Assembly (NCBI GenBank): GCA_903930725.1 | Contig: CAIYZW010000426.1 | Span: forward strand, 1 to 5,622 | From: an uncultured Bacteroidota bacterium | GTDB lineage: Bacteria; Bacteroidota; Bacteroidia; Bacteroidales; 4484-276 | Direction of reading: 5' to 3' | DNA: 5,622 bases | Shown here: piece by piece, positions 1 through 5,622 of the stretch | Numbering within the stretch: position 1 is the first letter of the stretch | Layout: every line of letters starts with the position of its first letter | The notes under the pieces: model-generated | Told to the model about the DNA's origin: nothing | The model's database searches: none | The model's input: the letters and a program-made list of their open reading frames with translations, nothing else | Made by a program: the position numbers and the translations under genes

Positions 1-859
1 ATAAAAACTGAAGATATGATCGCCTTACCGAAAATATCAGTCCTGAGTTTTTAGAAACCGGTCCGTTTGCAGTAAAACCCAGATCAGTTGCCCCAACGGT
101 AGCCCTGTAATTCCATTTGTCTTTGTTAGGGTCAATCATTTTAAAATCAATCACCGAACTTAACGAATTGCCGCTGCTGGCCGGAAATGCACCCGAATAG
201 AAGTTTACTTCTCTTATAAAATCAACATTGATAATGCCGACCGGACCGCCGGATGCACCCTGGGTCGAAAAATGGTTGATGATGGGAATTTCGAGACCAT
301 CGAGGTAAAACGAATTTTCGGCAGGGCCGCCACCGCGCACAATTACGTCGTTGCGCTGGGCGGGGGTTGAAGCTACACCTGGCAACGATTGCAGCATTTT
401 GGATATGTCGCGGTTTGAGCCAGGGTTTCGCTCGATCTCCGAAATATTTAGCCTTCGCAGCGAAAGCGGGCTTTCCTGATCGCGCTGAAATGGTGATGCA
501 CGCACCACAACCTCATCGAGTTTTACCGACGTTTCGACCAAAGGAAGGTTTACAAAAACCGTTTTGGCGTTGGTTACCATGAAATCTTCGCTCGTATATT
601 TTTCATATCCAACGGAGGTAGCATTGAGTTTTACAAATCCGGGTTCGATGCCGGTAAAAACAAAATTTCCGTCAAGGTCGGAGGAGGTTCCAATGTTTGT
701 TCCTGAAATAATGATGTTTGTAAAAGGCAGCGGTTCGTTGTTTTTTGCATCAAAAACACGGCCTTCGATCTTGCCTGATTGAGCGTAACTTACTGTAGAT
801 AAAAACAGTAGCAGTAAAGCAAATGTTGTTATTCTGATTTTAATGTTGTTAAATTTCAT
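1..859 (-). CDS. TonB-dependent outer-membrane receptor, N-terminal part (cut by window edge)
   Basis: Translating the minus strand from ATG at 859 gives 286 open codons that run off the left edge. Residues 1-26 look like a signal peptide (basic start, core FALLLLFL, likely cut after VSYA). Residues about 29-112 fit the carboxypeptidase-regulatory-like beta-sandwich common in Bacteroidota receptors (GRVFDAKNNEPLPFTNI, DLDGNF, GYEKY). Residues about 126-240 fit the plug domain: LQSLPGV at 157-162 and VIVRGGG followed by FYLDGLEIP at about 172-192. The beta-barrel begins near residue 250 and is mostly missing. Such proteins import a ligand across the outer membrane using TonB-ExbBD energy. The substrate cannot be told from this part, and any SusD-like partner would lie outside the window. 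The gene is divergent from the LytTR regulator, which may or may not be meaningful. Two plus-strand ORFs inside it are antisense shadows. Confidence 0.93.
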   Translation of the reverse strand, partial: MKFNNIKIRITTFALLLLFLSTVSYAQSGKIEGRVFDAKNNEPLPFTNIIISGTNIGTSSDLDGNFVFTGIEPGFVKLNATSVGYEKYTSEDFMVTNAKTVFVNLPLVETSVKLDEVVVRASPFQRDQESPLSLRRLNISEIERNPGSNRDISKMLQSLPGVASTPAQRNDVIVRGGGPAENSFYLDGLEIPIINHFSTQGASGGPVGIINVDFIREVNFYSGAFPASSGNSLSSVIDFKMIDPNKDKWNYRATVGATDLGFTANGPVSKNSGLIFSVRRSYLQFL

Positions 860-875
860 CTCTTTTTAATTAAAT

Positions 876-891
876 AATCTTGTTTAAGATT
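876..891. repeat. Short perfect inverted repeat in receptor leader
   Basis: AATCTT and AAGATT form a perfect 6-bp inverted repeat around the 4-base loop GTTT, ending 17 bases upstream of the receptor start codon. It could be a small operator or a weak leader hairpin. In such AT-rich DNA it could also be chance. Confidence 0.35.
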
Positions 892-964
892 TTCCTTTTA
901 TCGTTTAACAAAGTTTTTGCCAAATAGTTTAAAAAATCCTTTTAATTATCTAATGTTTAAGATG

Positions 965-1040
965 TGAGCCCGGTTTCCTGATTTTATCAGCCGGATCGAA
1001 TTATTTATTTGGTGAATAGGCTCAGGCAAAATGGCCCTGA
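965..1040. repeat. Cluster of nested inverted repeats in divergent spacer
   Basis: TGAGCC (965-970) pairs with GGCTCA (1019-1024). Inside it, CCGG (970-973) pairs with CCGG (991-994), and CTGAT (978-982) pairs with ATCAG (986-990) around a TTT loop. TCAGG (1022-1026) pairs with CCTGA (1036-1040). Some pairings overlap and exclude one another. There is no following T-run in either direction that would make a clear terminator. The function is unknown: an operator, a leader structure or chance are all possible. Confidence 0.35.
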
Positions 1041-1091
1041 TTGAACTTAATAAACGGAAGTGGATTTTTTTAAACAGGATTTTTTAAGCTT

Positions 1092-1124
1092 TTTGTGATA
1101 AAAACGAAATTGTATGTATTTTTG
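1092..1124 (+). promoter_or_regulatory. Bacteroidota-type promoter for the LytTR regulator
   Basis: TTTG at 1092-1095, a 21-base spacer, and TATTTTTG at 1117-1124 match the Bacteroidota primary-sigma pattern TTTG-N19-21-TAnnTTTG with no mismatch. Transcription would be expected to begin about 5-8 bases after the -7 element, near 1130, giving a leader of only about 15-20 bases. No CCAAC array precedes it, so the regulator gene itself may be expressed constitutively. Confidence 0.7.
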
Positions 1125-1144
1125 ACAAATCGTTAAAATAAAAT

Positions 1145-1888
1145 ATGTACATGAATTGCATTATAATTGACGACGAAAAGCACTGCATCAAGACACTCTC
1201 AAGGCTTCTGGAAACAAACTTTGCGGAGGTGACAGTTGTTGCTACCTGCGATGATGCCTTGTTGGCTTACGATTTAATCCTGTTGCATCAACCCGATTTT
1301 ATCTTTCTGGATATCGAAATGCCAAAACTTAACGGCTTTGATTTGCTTTCAAAGTTCGATCACCTCGATTTTGATGTCATCTTCACCACTGCCTACGACA
1401 GATATGCCTTAAAAGCCATAAAATACAGCGCCCTCGATTACTTATTAAAACCTATCGCTAAAGAAGAACTTGCAATCGCCATTCAAAAAGTTGAAAGCAA
1501 ATTAAACCCGATTAGTAAGGCACAGCTCGATATGGCCACCGCTGTACGCAACCGGCAAATGCCCGATACGATTGCCTTACCTACCACCGAAGGATTGACT
1601 TTTGCTTTGGTTAATGAAATAGTTTATTGCATGGCCGATGGCGGCTACTCACGGGTGTTTATGGCTGATAAAAGTGAAATACTCATCTCGAAAACACTTG
1701 GAGATGTGGAAGAATTGTTGGCCGAATACAGTTTTTTCCGCATTCATCATTCGTCGCTTATAAATTTGAAACAGGTAAAAAAATACATCCGTGGCGAGGG
1801 CGGCGAAGTAATTATGAGTACCGGCACTAATCTTCCGGTAGCCCGGTCGCGCAAAAATGACTTTCTGGATATTTTTACAAGGTTTTAA
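1145..1888 (+). CDS. LytTR-family DNA-binding response regulator
   Basis: This 247-residue protein has the usual length and two-domain layout of LytTR (AlgR/AgrA/LytR-type) regulators. The receiver domain covers about residues 3-118: acidic pair D9-D10, phospho-acceptor D56 in LDIEMP, T81-T82 in FTTAY, and K102 in LLKP. All conserved receiver residues are present, so it should be phosphorylatable. The LytTR DNA-binding domain covers about 141-245, with the family signature FFRIHHSSLINLKQVKKY (197-214) and LPVARSRKNDF (230-240). A second ATG at 1151 (MNCIIIDDE) is an equally good start, and neither has a clear ribosome-binding site. It has its own promoter and is followed by the T9SS propeller gene, then by a LytS-type kinase that is the likely partner. 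Its probable targets are the CCAAC arrays at 1922-1974 and 5518-5570, an inference from array spacing and half-site similarity. No terminator hairpin follows the stop. Confidence 0.95.
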   Translation: MYMNCIIIDDEKHCIKTLSRLLETNFAEVTVVATCDDALLAYDLILLHQPDFIFLDIEMPKLNGFDLLSKFDHLDFDVIFTTAYDRYALKAIKYSALDYLLKPIAKEELAIAIQKVESKLNPISKAQLDMATAVRNRQMPDTIALPTTEGLTFALVNEIVYCMADGGYSRVFMADKSEILISKTLGDVEELLAEYSFFRIHHSSLINLKQVKKYIRGEGGEVIMSTGTNLPVARSRKNDFLDIFTRF

Positions 1889-1921
1889 GGTGTAAAAAGC
1901 CGCGAAGTTTTTTCCCTTCAA

Positions 1922-1974
1922 TCGCCAACTATCGCCAAAAACCCACCAACTACCAACTTTTTCCTACCGGTTAT
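1922..1974 (+). promoter_or_regulatory. Candidate LytTR-binding direct-repeat array upstream of propeller gene
   Basis: Units GCCAACTAT (1924), GCCAAAAAC (1934), ACCAACTAC (1945) and ACCAACTTT (1952) lie in tandem, with a degenerate ACCGGTTAT at 1966. Units at 1924, 1945 and 1966 are exactly 21 bp apart, the period of two helical turns used by LytTR proteins (9-bp half-sites with 12-bp spacers). Read on the minus strand, the unit at 1952-1960 is AAAGTTGGT, which fits the published LytTR half-site as I remember it, [TA][AC][CA]GTTN[AG][TG], at all nine positions. Units at 1924 and 1945 fit at seven. The array ends just upstream of a promoter core, where an activator would sit. A second copy is at 5518. 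Confidence 0.6.
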
Positions 1975-1983
1975 CAATTCCCG

Positions 1984-2015
1984 CTTGATTTCGCTTTTCA
2001 CGGAACTTACATTTG
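1984..2015 (+). promoter_or_regulatory. Promoter core for T9SS propeller gene
   Basis: TACATTTG at 2008-2015 is a perfect TAnnTTTG -7 element. The -33 element is imperfect (CTTG, 1984-1987) at a 20-base spacing, which fits a promoter needing an activator. The predicted start site near 2021 would give a leader of about 90 bases before ATG 2112. The same core and spacing recur at 5580-5611. The palindrome TCCCGGGA (2036-2043) lies in the leader and has no assigned role. Confidence 0.6.
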
Positions 2016-2111
2016 ATGGAATAAAAAATCAGGTATCCCGGGAGGATGTGCCAGGTTTTAAAAATTCAAATAATCAATGAAGTTTTTTAACAATTAAACA
2101 AATCATTTATC

Positions 2112-3302
2112 ATGAAAAAAACACTTTTACTTTCTATTGTACTGGTCCTGACCGGACTCAATTCATTTGCACAATGGGAGCCTCAAACGAGCGGAACTTT
2201 TGAGGATTTGCAAAACGTTTATTTTATAAATGCCAGTACAGGATTTGCCGTCGGGAATTGGGGCTCTATTCTTAAAACCGAAAATGGAGGAATTGACTGG
2301 ACAATTAAACCGAGTGGTACGGACTATCCTTTGTATGGTGTTTACTTTACTGATATTACAACGGGTTATACTGTCGGTGAGGATGGAACTATTCTGAAAA
2401 CCACTGATGGAGGCGAAACCTGGCTTCCTCAATACAGCGGAACTTCTGTTATTTTAGTTAACATTTACTTTTTTGATGCCAATACCGGTTATATTGCTGG
2501 TTTAAATGGAACCATCCTTAAAACCACGGATGGAGGTGCACATTGGAATCCTCTAACGAGTGGAACAACCTCTAATTTATATCGGATTTATTTTATAGAT
2601 ATCAACACCGGGTACACGGTTGGTAATGCGGGAACCATTCTGAAAACAATCAACGGAGGTACAACCTGGACACCTCAAACCAGCGGTACATCGGTTATTT
2701 TGCATGGTATTTTCTTTCCCAGTGCTGATACAGGCTATGCATCGGGCGGCAGTGGAACCATCCTGAAGACAATAAACGGAGGTGCCGTTTGGACTCCTCA
2801 ACAGAGCGGAACAACAAAATTTTTATATGCCATTTATTTTCCAGATACCGCAACAGGGTATGCAGTGGGTGACAATGGAACCATATTAGCCACCACCAAT
2901 GGAGGGATTAAGTGGGATATTCAACCAACAGGGACGGCTAACTGGCTGGTTTCGGTACATTTTACCGATTTAGATACCGGTTATGTGGTGGGTCAGAGTG
3001 GAACAATTTTTAAAACAACAAATGGTGGTTTCCCGGTTGGAATAAATGAAAATCAGCAAACATTCAATTTAAAAATTTGTCCAAACCCTGCTACCGAAAA
3101 GATAGTAATCGAATTGCCCAAACCGGCCAGCAGTTTCAATGGAACTATCTCTATCTACGGAATTGCCGGAGAGGAATTGATAAGTCAACAAGTTCAGAAT
3201 ACCAGAACTGAGATAAATGTTGGTTTACTGCCAAAAGGAATTTATTTCGTCAGGCTGGTAAATGAGGAAAAGATACAAACAGCGAAATTTATCAGGGAAT
3301 AG
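2112..3302 (+). CDS. Secreted Asp-box/YCF48-like beta-propeller protein with T9SS sorting domain
   Basis: The protein has 396 residues. Residues 1-20 are a signal peptide (MKKTLLLSIVLVLTG start, cut near NSFA). Residues 22-308 are seven repeats of exactly 41 residues with no insertions. Each begins with W, then xPQxSGT, an aromatic strand near position 16, TGYxxG, GTILKT and a closing [DN]GG. The T-x-[DN]-G-G-x-x-W junctions resemble Asp-boxes of BNR/sortilin/YCF48-type propellers, so a closed seven-blade propeller is likely. Residues 309-396 fit a type A T9SS C-terminal domain: PNP at 324-326, LLPKGIYFVRL at 372-382, end KFIRE. It should therefore cross the outer membrane by type IX secretion and be anchored or released. 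No catalytic residues are recognised; a binding or adhesive role is possible. The YCF48 resemblance does not imply a role in photosynthesis. It lies between a regulator and a sensor kinase and is preceded by a candidate LytTR-controlled promoter. Confidence 0.9.
   Translation: MKKTLLLSIVLVLTGLNSFAQWEPQTSGTFEDLQNVYFINASTGFAVGNWGSILKTENGGIDWTIKPSGTDYPLYGVYFTDITTGYTVGEDGTILKTTDGGETWLPQYSGTSVILVNIYFFDANTGYIAGLNGTILKTTDGGAHWNPLTSGTTSNLYRIYFIDINTGYTVGNAGTILKTINGGTTWTPQTSGTSVILHGIFFPSADTGYASGGSGTILKTINGGAVWTPQQSGTTKFLYAIYFPDTATGYAVGDNGTILATTNGGIKWDIQPTGTANWLVSVHFTDLDTGYVVGQSGTIFKTTNGGFPVGINENQQTFNLKICPNPATEKIVIELPKPASSFNGTISIYGIAGEELISQQVQNTRTEINVGLLPKGIYFVRLVNEEKIQTAKFIRE
2175..3035 (+). repeat. 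Seven tandem 123-bp coding repeats (propeller blades)
   Basis: Seven in-frame units of 123 bp (41 codons) start at 2175, 2298, 2421, 2544, 2667, 2790 and 2913. The most conserved DNA block is GGAACCAT[TC]CT followed by AAAAC and GGAGG. Units 3 and 5 both read SGTSVIL, while units 4 and 6 both read SGTT followed by LY and IYF. This alternation suggests that a two-unit block was duplicated. Confidence 0.9.
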
Positions 3303-3315
3303 TATCCAGGCAAAG

Positions 3316-3378
3316 AAAATGCAGATAAGATGGATGCATACTATGAAATTTGTGTTCAACCGTTTTATCTGCCATTTT
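3316..3378 (+). repeat. Imperfect 13-bp inverted repeat between propeller and kinase genes
   Basis: AAAATGCAGATAA (3316-3328) pairs with TTATCTGC-C-ATTTT (3365-3378) over 13 bp with a single bulged C and a 36-base loop. A second, overlapping pairing joins ATAGTAT at the propeller stop codon (3299-3305) with ATACTAT (3338-3344). The right arm ends in TTTTG rather than a long T-run, and the loop is long, so this is not a classical terminator. It could be a partial terminator or attenuator, an operator, or an mRNA-stabilising 3' end. Confidence 0.45.
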
Positions 3379-3403
3379 GAAACAAATAAACTTTGCACCT
3401 TTG
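3363..3403 (+). promoter_or_regulatory. Weak possible promoter for the sensor kinase
   Basis: AAACTTTG (3388-3395) and CACCTTTG (3396-3403) each miss one base of the TAnnTTTG -7 element. The first has TTTT (3363-3366) at a 21-base spacing in place of TTTG. Initiation here would give a leader of fewer than about 12 bases, or a leaderless transcript, before ATG 3411. The alternative is read-through from the propeller gene, since only 108 bp separate the two. The match is weak. Confidence 0.3.
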
Positions 3404-3410
3404 CAGAATA

Positions 3411-5456
3411 ATGAAAATCACCGCCCGACATAGCTTTTTATCATTTCTGCTGATTATTCTGGTCGGCGGAAATATTTTTGCTCAGCAAACCAGTGATGAA
3501 AAGATTTTGCAGCAAATTGAACAGGAAACCAACGATACCATCAGGATAAATCTGATGATCCGGTACATGAGGATTTGGGGCAATTTCAAGGATTATACAA
3601 AATTAATCGCCGAAATTCATGATCTTTCAGTTAAGAACAACTACGGGCCGGGCCTGATGTACTATCGTTTTTATGAAGGTGTTCAGTTGTCGGATCAAGG
3701 CAGGTACGAAGAAGCAATCAACAAAGTTAAAAGCGCTATCGCCGGTTTTGATTCGCTTGGGATTATTCAACCTTTTGGTTCTCCACTTTATTTTATCCGT
3801 TACATCTTTTGGAAGGCAGGCAAGCAAATTGAGATGTTCCGGTATTATTCCGATAAAATTGTTTATTACAAAAGGTATGGCCCTATCCAAAATACGGCGA
3901 ACTGCTATCACGGTTTAGGCCAGTATTATCGTTCTCTTGCCGATTACGACAAAGCTATCGGTTACTTCCTGCATGCACTTGAAGTTGATGAAACTTTTGA
4001 TACTGTAGGAGTATTAAACGAAAAAGGAATTATTGGAGGAACTTACCTGGAATGGGGAAACTTAGACAAAGCTGAAGAATATCAGCTATCAACGTTAAAA
4101 GAGCTCATCGCGATGAATGAAGTTTTTGACTACGATATTTATGATGCTTTGGGGAAAATCTGTTTTAAAAGGAAAGATTACAAAAAGGCGCTCTCTTACT
4201 ACTTTCAGGGGAAACAAGGCTATAAAGCATCCTTGCTTCAGGCATTAAACCTGGTAAATATTGCTGCCATTCACCAGGAATTGGGCAACTACGACAGCAC
4301 GCTTTTTTATCTTGAAATTGCAGAAAAGATCCGGCAAAAAGAAAAATCTGTCATCTTTTTTACCTACAATTTTGTTGAGATTGATTATTATTTCTTCAAA
4401 TATTATGCTGCCACCGGGAACGGAAATCTTGCACTCCGGCACCTTGAGGCGGCAATAAATCAGGTTGATAGTTCCAAAAATATTCGGCTTTTGCTTACAT
4501 ACACCAACGAGATTTCTTCATTTCTGCTCAAACAAGGCGATTCCCTCCAATCTCTTCGCTACCTGATGCAATATCAGACGCTTCAGGATTCTTTAAACAA
4601 ATTGAGCACAAGAGCCAGAATTGCTTCTTATGAAATTGAACAACAGCAGCAACAGCAGGAAACCGAAATCACCCAGCTTCAAACCCAAAAGGCCACCCAG
4701 CGAAATTATTACCTGATTGGCGGAGTTTTTCTGGTAATGATTGTTCTGGCTGCGTTCAGCCGTTTCCGCTATAAACGGAAAAGGGATGAGGAGCAACTAA
4801 CCACCGATTTCAAAAAACAATTGGCGCAAGCCGAAACCAAGGCTTTGCGCTCGCAGATGAACCCGCATTTTATCTTTAACTGCCTCAATTCGATCAATAG
4901 TTTGGTGATGGAAGAAAAGCACGAAATCGCCTCGGAATATCTCATCAAATTTTCAAAACTGATAAGGTTGATTCTTGATAATTCCCGCAGCGAAACCATC
5001 ACGATCGAAAAAGAACTCGAAACCCTAAAATTGTACGTAACCCTCGAAAGTGCCCGCTTCGACAATAAGTTCAGATGTATTTTTGATGTTGCCGAAAATG
5101 TAAATACCAGCTCCATCATGATCCCACCGATGCTTTTACAACCTTTCGTCGAAAATGCCATCTGGCATGGTTTGATGCAGAAAGAAACGGAAGGAACCAT
5201 CACCATCGAAATTAAAATGGAAGGCGAAGAAGCCATCAACATTTCAATTACCGACGATGGCATCGGGCGTGAAAAGGCGGCGGAACTTAAAAGCAAATCG
5301 GCAACCCACAAATCGCACGGTTTAAAAGTTACCTCCCAGCGTATCGAAATGATGAATAAACTCAATTCCACCGGGGCACAGGTAAATATTTTTGATTTGC
5401 ACGATGAATCCGGAAAAGCAACCGGGACTAAAGTAGAGTTGGTTATTCCGGTTTAG
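3411..5456 (+). CDS. TPR-containing LytS/YehU-type sensor histidine kinase
   Basis: The ATG at 3411 gives 681 residues beginning with a clear signal peptide (MKITARHSFLSFLLIILV, cut near NIFA, residue 24). A TTG at 3393 is in frame but would put six extra residues ahead of it. Residues about 30-400 are helical with TPR-like motifs (LGQYYRSLADYDKAIGYFLHAL at 169-190, then 213-230, 247-265, 283-305) and should be periplasmic. A Q-rich coiled coil (six Gln at 411-416) leads to one transmembrane helix (433-449). The kinase core follows: H486 in NPHFIFN (His_kinase family), N-box PFVENAIWHG (578-587), G1 motif DDGIGR (615-620), and SHGLKVTSQRI (635-645) at the second glycine-rich site. All key residues are present, so it should autophosphorylate. 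The likely partner is the LytTR regulator at 1145-1888; the signal is unknown. No terminator is evident after the stop. Confidence 0.94.
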   Translation: MKITARHSFLSFLLIILVGGNIFAQQTSDEKILQQIEQETNDTIRINLMIRYMRIWGNFKDYTKLIAEIHDLSVKNNYGPGLMYYRFYEGVQLSDQGRYEEAINKVKSAIAGFDSLGIIQPFGSPLYFIRYIFWKAGKQIEMFRYYSDKIVYYKRYGPIQNTANCYHGLGQYYRSLADYDKAIGYFLHALEVDETFDTVGVLNEKGIIGGTYLEWGNLDKAEEYQLSTLKELIAMNEVFDYDIYDALGKICFKRKDYKKALSYYFQGKQGYKASLLQALNLVNIAAIHQELGNYDSTLFYLEIAEKIRQKEKSVIFFTYNFVEIDYYFFKYYAATGNGNLALRHLEAAINQVDSSKNIRLLLTYTNEISSFLLKQGDSLQSLRYLMQYQTLQDSLNKLSTRARIASYEIEQQQQQQETEITQLQTQKATQRNYYLIGGVFLVMIVLAAFSRFRYKRKRDEEQLTTDFKKQLAQAETKALRSQMNPHFIFNCLNSINSLVMEEKHEIASEYLIKFSKLIRLILDNSRSETITIEKELETLKLYVTLESARFDNKFRCIFDVAENVNTSSIMIPPMLLQPFVENAIWHGLMQKETEGTITIEIKMEGEEAINISITDDGIGREKAAELKSKSATHKSHGLKVTSQRIEMMNKLNSTGAQVNIFDLHDESGKATGTKVELVIPV

Positions 5457-5517
5457 GTTTTTTTGATAAAACATCGAATTTATATTTCATTTCCGTTCAT
5501 CAATATTTTACCCCATA

Positions 5518-5570
5518 TCGCCAACTGTTGCCAAAACACTGCCAATTAACAAGATTTAACTACCAACTGT
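5518..5570 (+). promoter_or_regulatory. Second candidate LytTR-binding direct-repeat array
   Basis: GCCAACTGT (5520), GCCAAAACA (5530), GCCAATTAA (5541) and ACCAACTGT (5562) mirror the array at 1922. Units at 5520, 5541 and 5562 are exactly 21 bp apart, and the extra unit at +10 is conserved in both copies. On the minus strand, 5562-5570 reads ACAGTTGGT, matching the remembered LytTR half-site at nine of nine positions; 5520-5528 matches eight of nine. The last unit is also part of a 13-base palindrome, ACCAAC-T-GTTGGT (5562-5574). Confidence 0.6.
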
Positions 5571-5579
5571 TGGTTTAAA

Positions 5580-5611
5580 ATTGACTTTCCTTTCGTTAAG
5601 AAGTACATTTG
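5580..5611 (+). promoter_or_regulatory. Promoter core pointing out of the right edge
   Basis: TACATTTG (5604-5611) is a perfect -7 element, with ATTG (5580-5583) as an imperfect -33 element at 20 bases. This is the same spacing as the core at 1984-2015. The predicted start site is near 5617, so the transcript and its gene lie beyond the window. The remaining DNA from 5457 to 5517 is AT-rich and I see nothing else in it. Confidence 0.55.
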
Positions 5612-5622
5612 ACACATTAATA

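Larger units (their letters stand above)
860..1144. other. Divergent intergenic region between receptor and regulator genes
   Basis: This is 285 bp of AT-rich, non-coding DNA between two divergent start codons. It holds a near-consensus promoter for the rightward regulator (1092-1124) and small inverted repeats at 876-891 and 965-1040. The nonamer GTTTAAGAT occurs twice, at 882-890 and 955-963. I found no convincing TAnnTTTG promoter for the leftward receptor gene; the closest is AAACTTTG read on the minus strand near 910, without a -33 TTTG at the right distance. No array of CCAAC units like those at 1922 and 5518 is present, only a single GCCAAATAG at 919-927. Confidence 0.7.

Noticed and set aside
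367..782. Two short plus-strand open frames inside the receptor gene
   Set aside because: The minus strand encodes a continuous signal peptide, regulatory-like domain and plug there; the plus-strand frames are shadows.
903..935. Leftward promoter for the receptor gene
   Set aside because: AAACTTTG on the minus strand misses a key T, and no TTTG lies 19-21 bases upstream of it.
1649..1921. 90-codon minus-strand open frame over the LytTR domain
   Set aside because: It is antisense to a well-conserved DNA-binding domain and has no signal, promoter or recognisable motif.
2163..2801. Two minus-strand open frames over the propeller repeats
   Set aside because: Their repetitive Cys/Asn-rich translations simply mirror the tandem repeats of the real gene.
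2175..3035. Regularly spaced repeats as a possible CRISPR array
   Set aside because: The period is 123 bp, in frame and coding throughout, with divergent copies and no constant repeat/unique spacer structure.
4634..4663. CAA/CAG run as a possible unstable microsatellite
   Set aside because: It encodes only six consecutive glutamines in a coiled coil with mixed codons; it is too short and interrupted to argue for phase variation.
4769..5371. 200-codon open frame on the minus strand
   Set aside because: It lies entirely antisense to the conserved kinase core (H-box, N-box, G1), and its low-complexity Ser/Leu-rich translation resembles no family I know.
5457..5480. T-run after the kinase stop as an intrinsic terminator
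   Set aside because: The T-run just after the stop is not preceded by a convincing GC-rich stem.

Overview
The window looks like chromosomal DNA from a Bacteroidota species, probably in or near the Bacteroidales. The evidence is a TonB-dependent receptor with an N-terminal carboxypeptidase-regulatory-like domain, a type IX secretion (T9SS) C-terminal sorting domain, a TPR-containing LytS-type histidine kinase, AT-rich leaders without clear Shine-Dalgarno sequences, and promoters of the Bacteroidota form TTTG-N19-21-TAnnTTTG. No RNA genes, CRISPR arrays or insertion sequences were seen.

Layout. Positions 1-859 (minus strand) hold the N-terminal 286 codons of a TonB-dependent receptor that runs off the left edge. 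A 285-bp divergent spacer (860-1144) holds a near-consensus promoter for the rightward gene and several small inverted repeats. Positions 1145-1888 (plus) encode a LytTR-family response regulator. The spacer 1889-2111 carries an array of GCCAAC/ACCAAC units and a promoter core. Positions 2112-3302 (plus) encode a secreted protein of seven exactly equal 41-residue Asp-box-like repeats plus a T9SS tail. A 108-bp spacer with a long imperfect inverted repeat follows. Positions 3411-5456 (plus) encode a sensor kinase (signal peptide, TPRs, transmembrane helix, coiled coil, His_kinase/HATPase). The right edge (5457-5622) contains a second copy of the array and promoter, pointing out of the window.

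How the parts may work together. The kinase and the LytTR regulator are a plausible two-component pair, split by the propeller gene. The two array-promoters align without gaps over 94 bp (58 of 94 positions identical by hand count). In both, the first array unit lies 86 bp before the -7 element, and the units have a 21-bp period, as known for LytTR binding sites. They also resemble the published LytTR half-site. The simplest reading is that the regulator controls the exported propeller and at least one gene beyond the right edge. This regulatory link is inferred from sequence only and is the most interesting signal here. The individual protein families are well known; the divergent TonB receptor may be unrelated.
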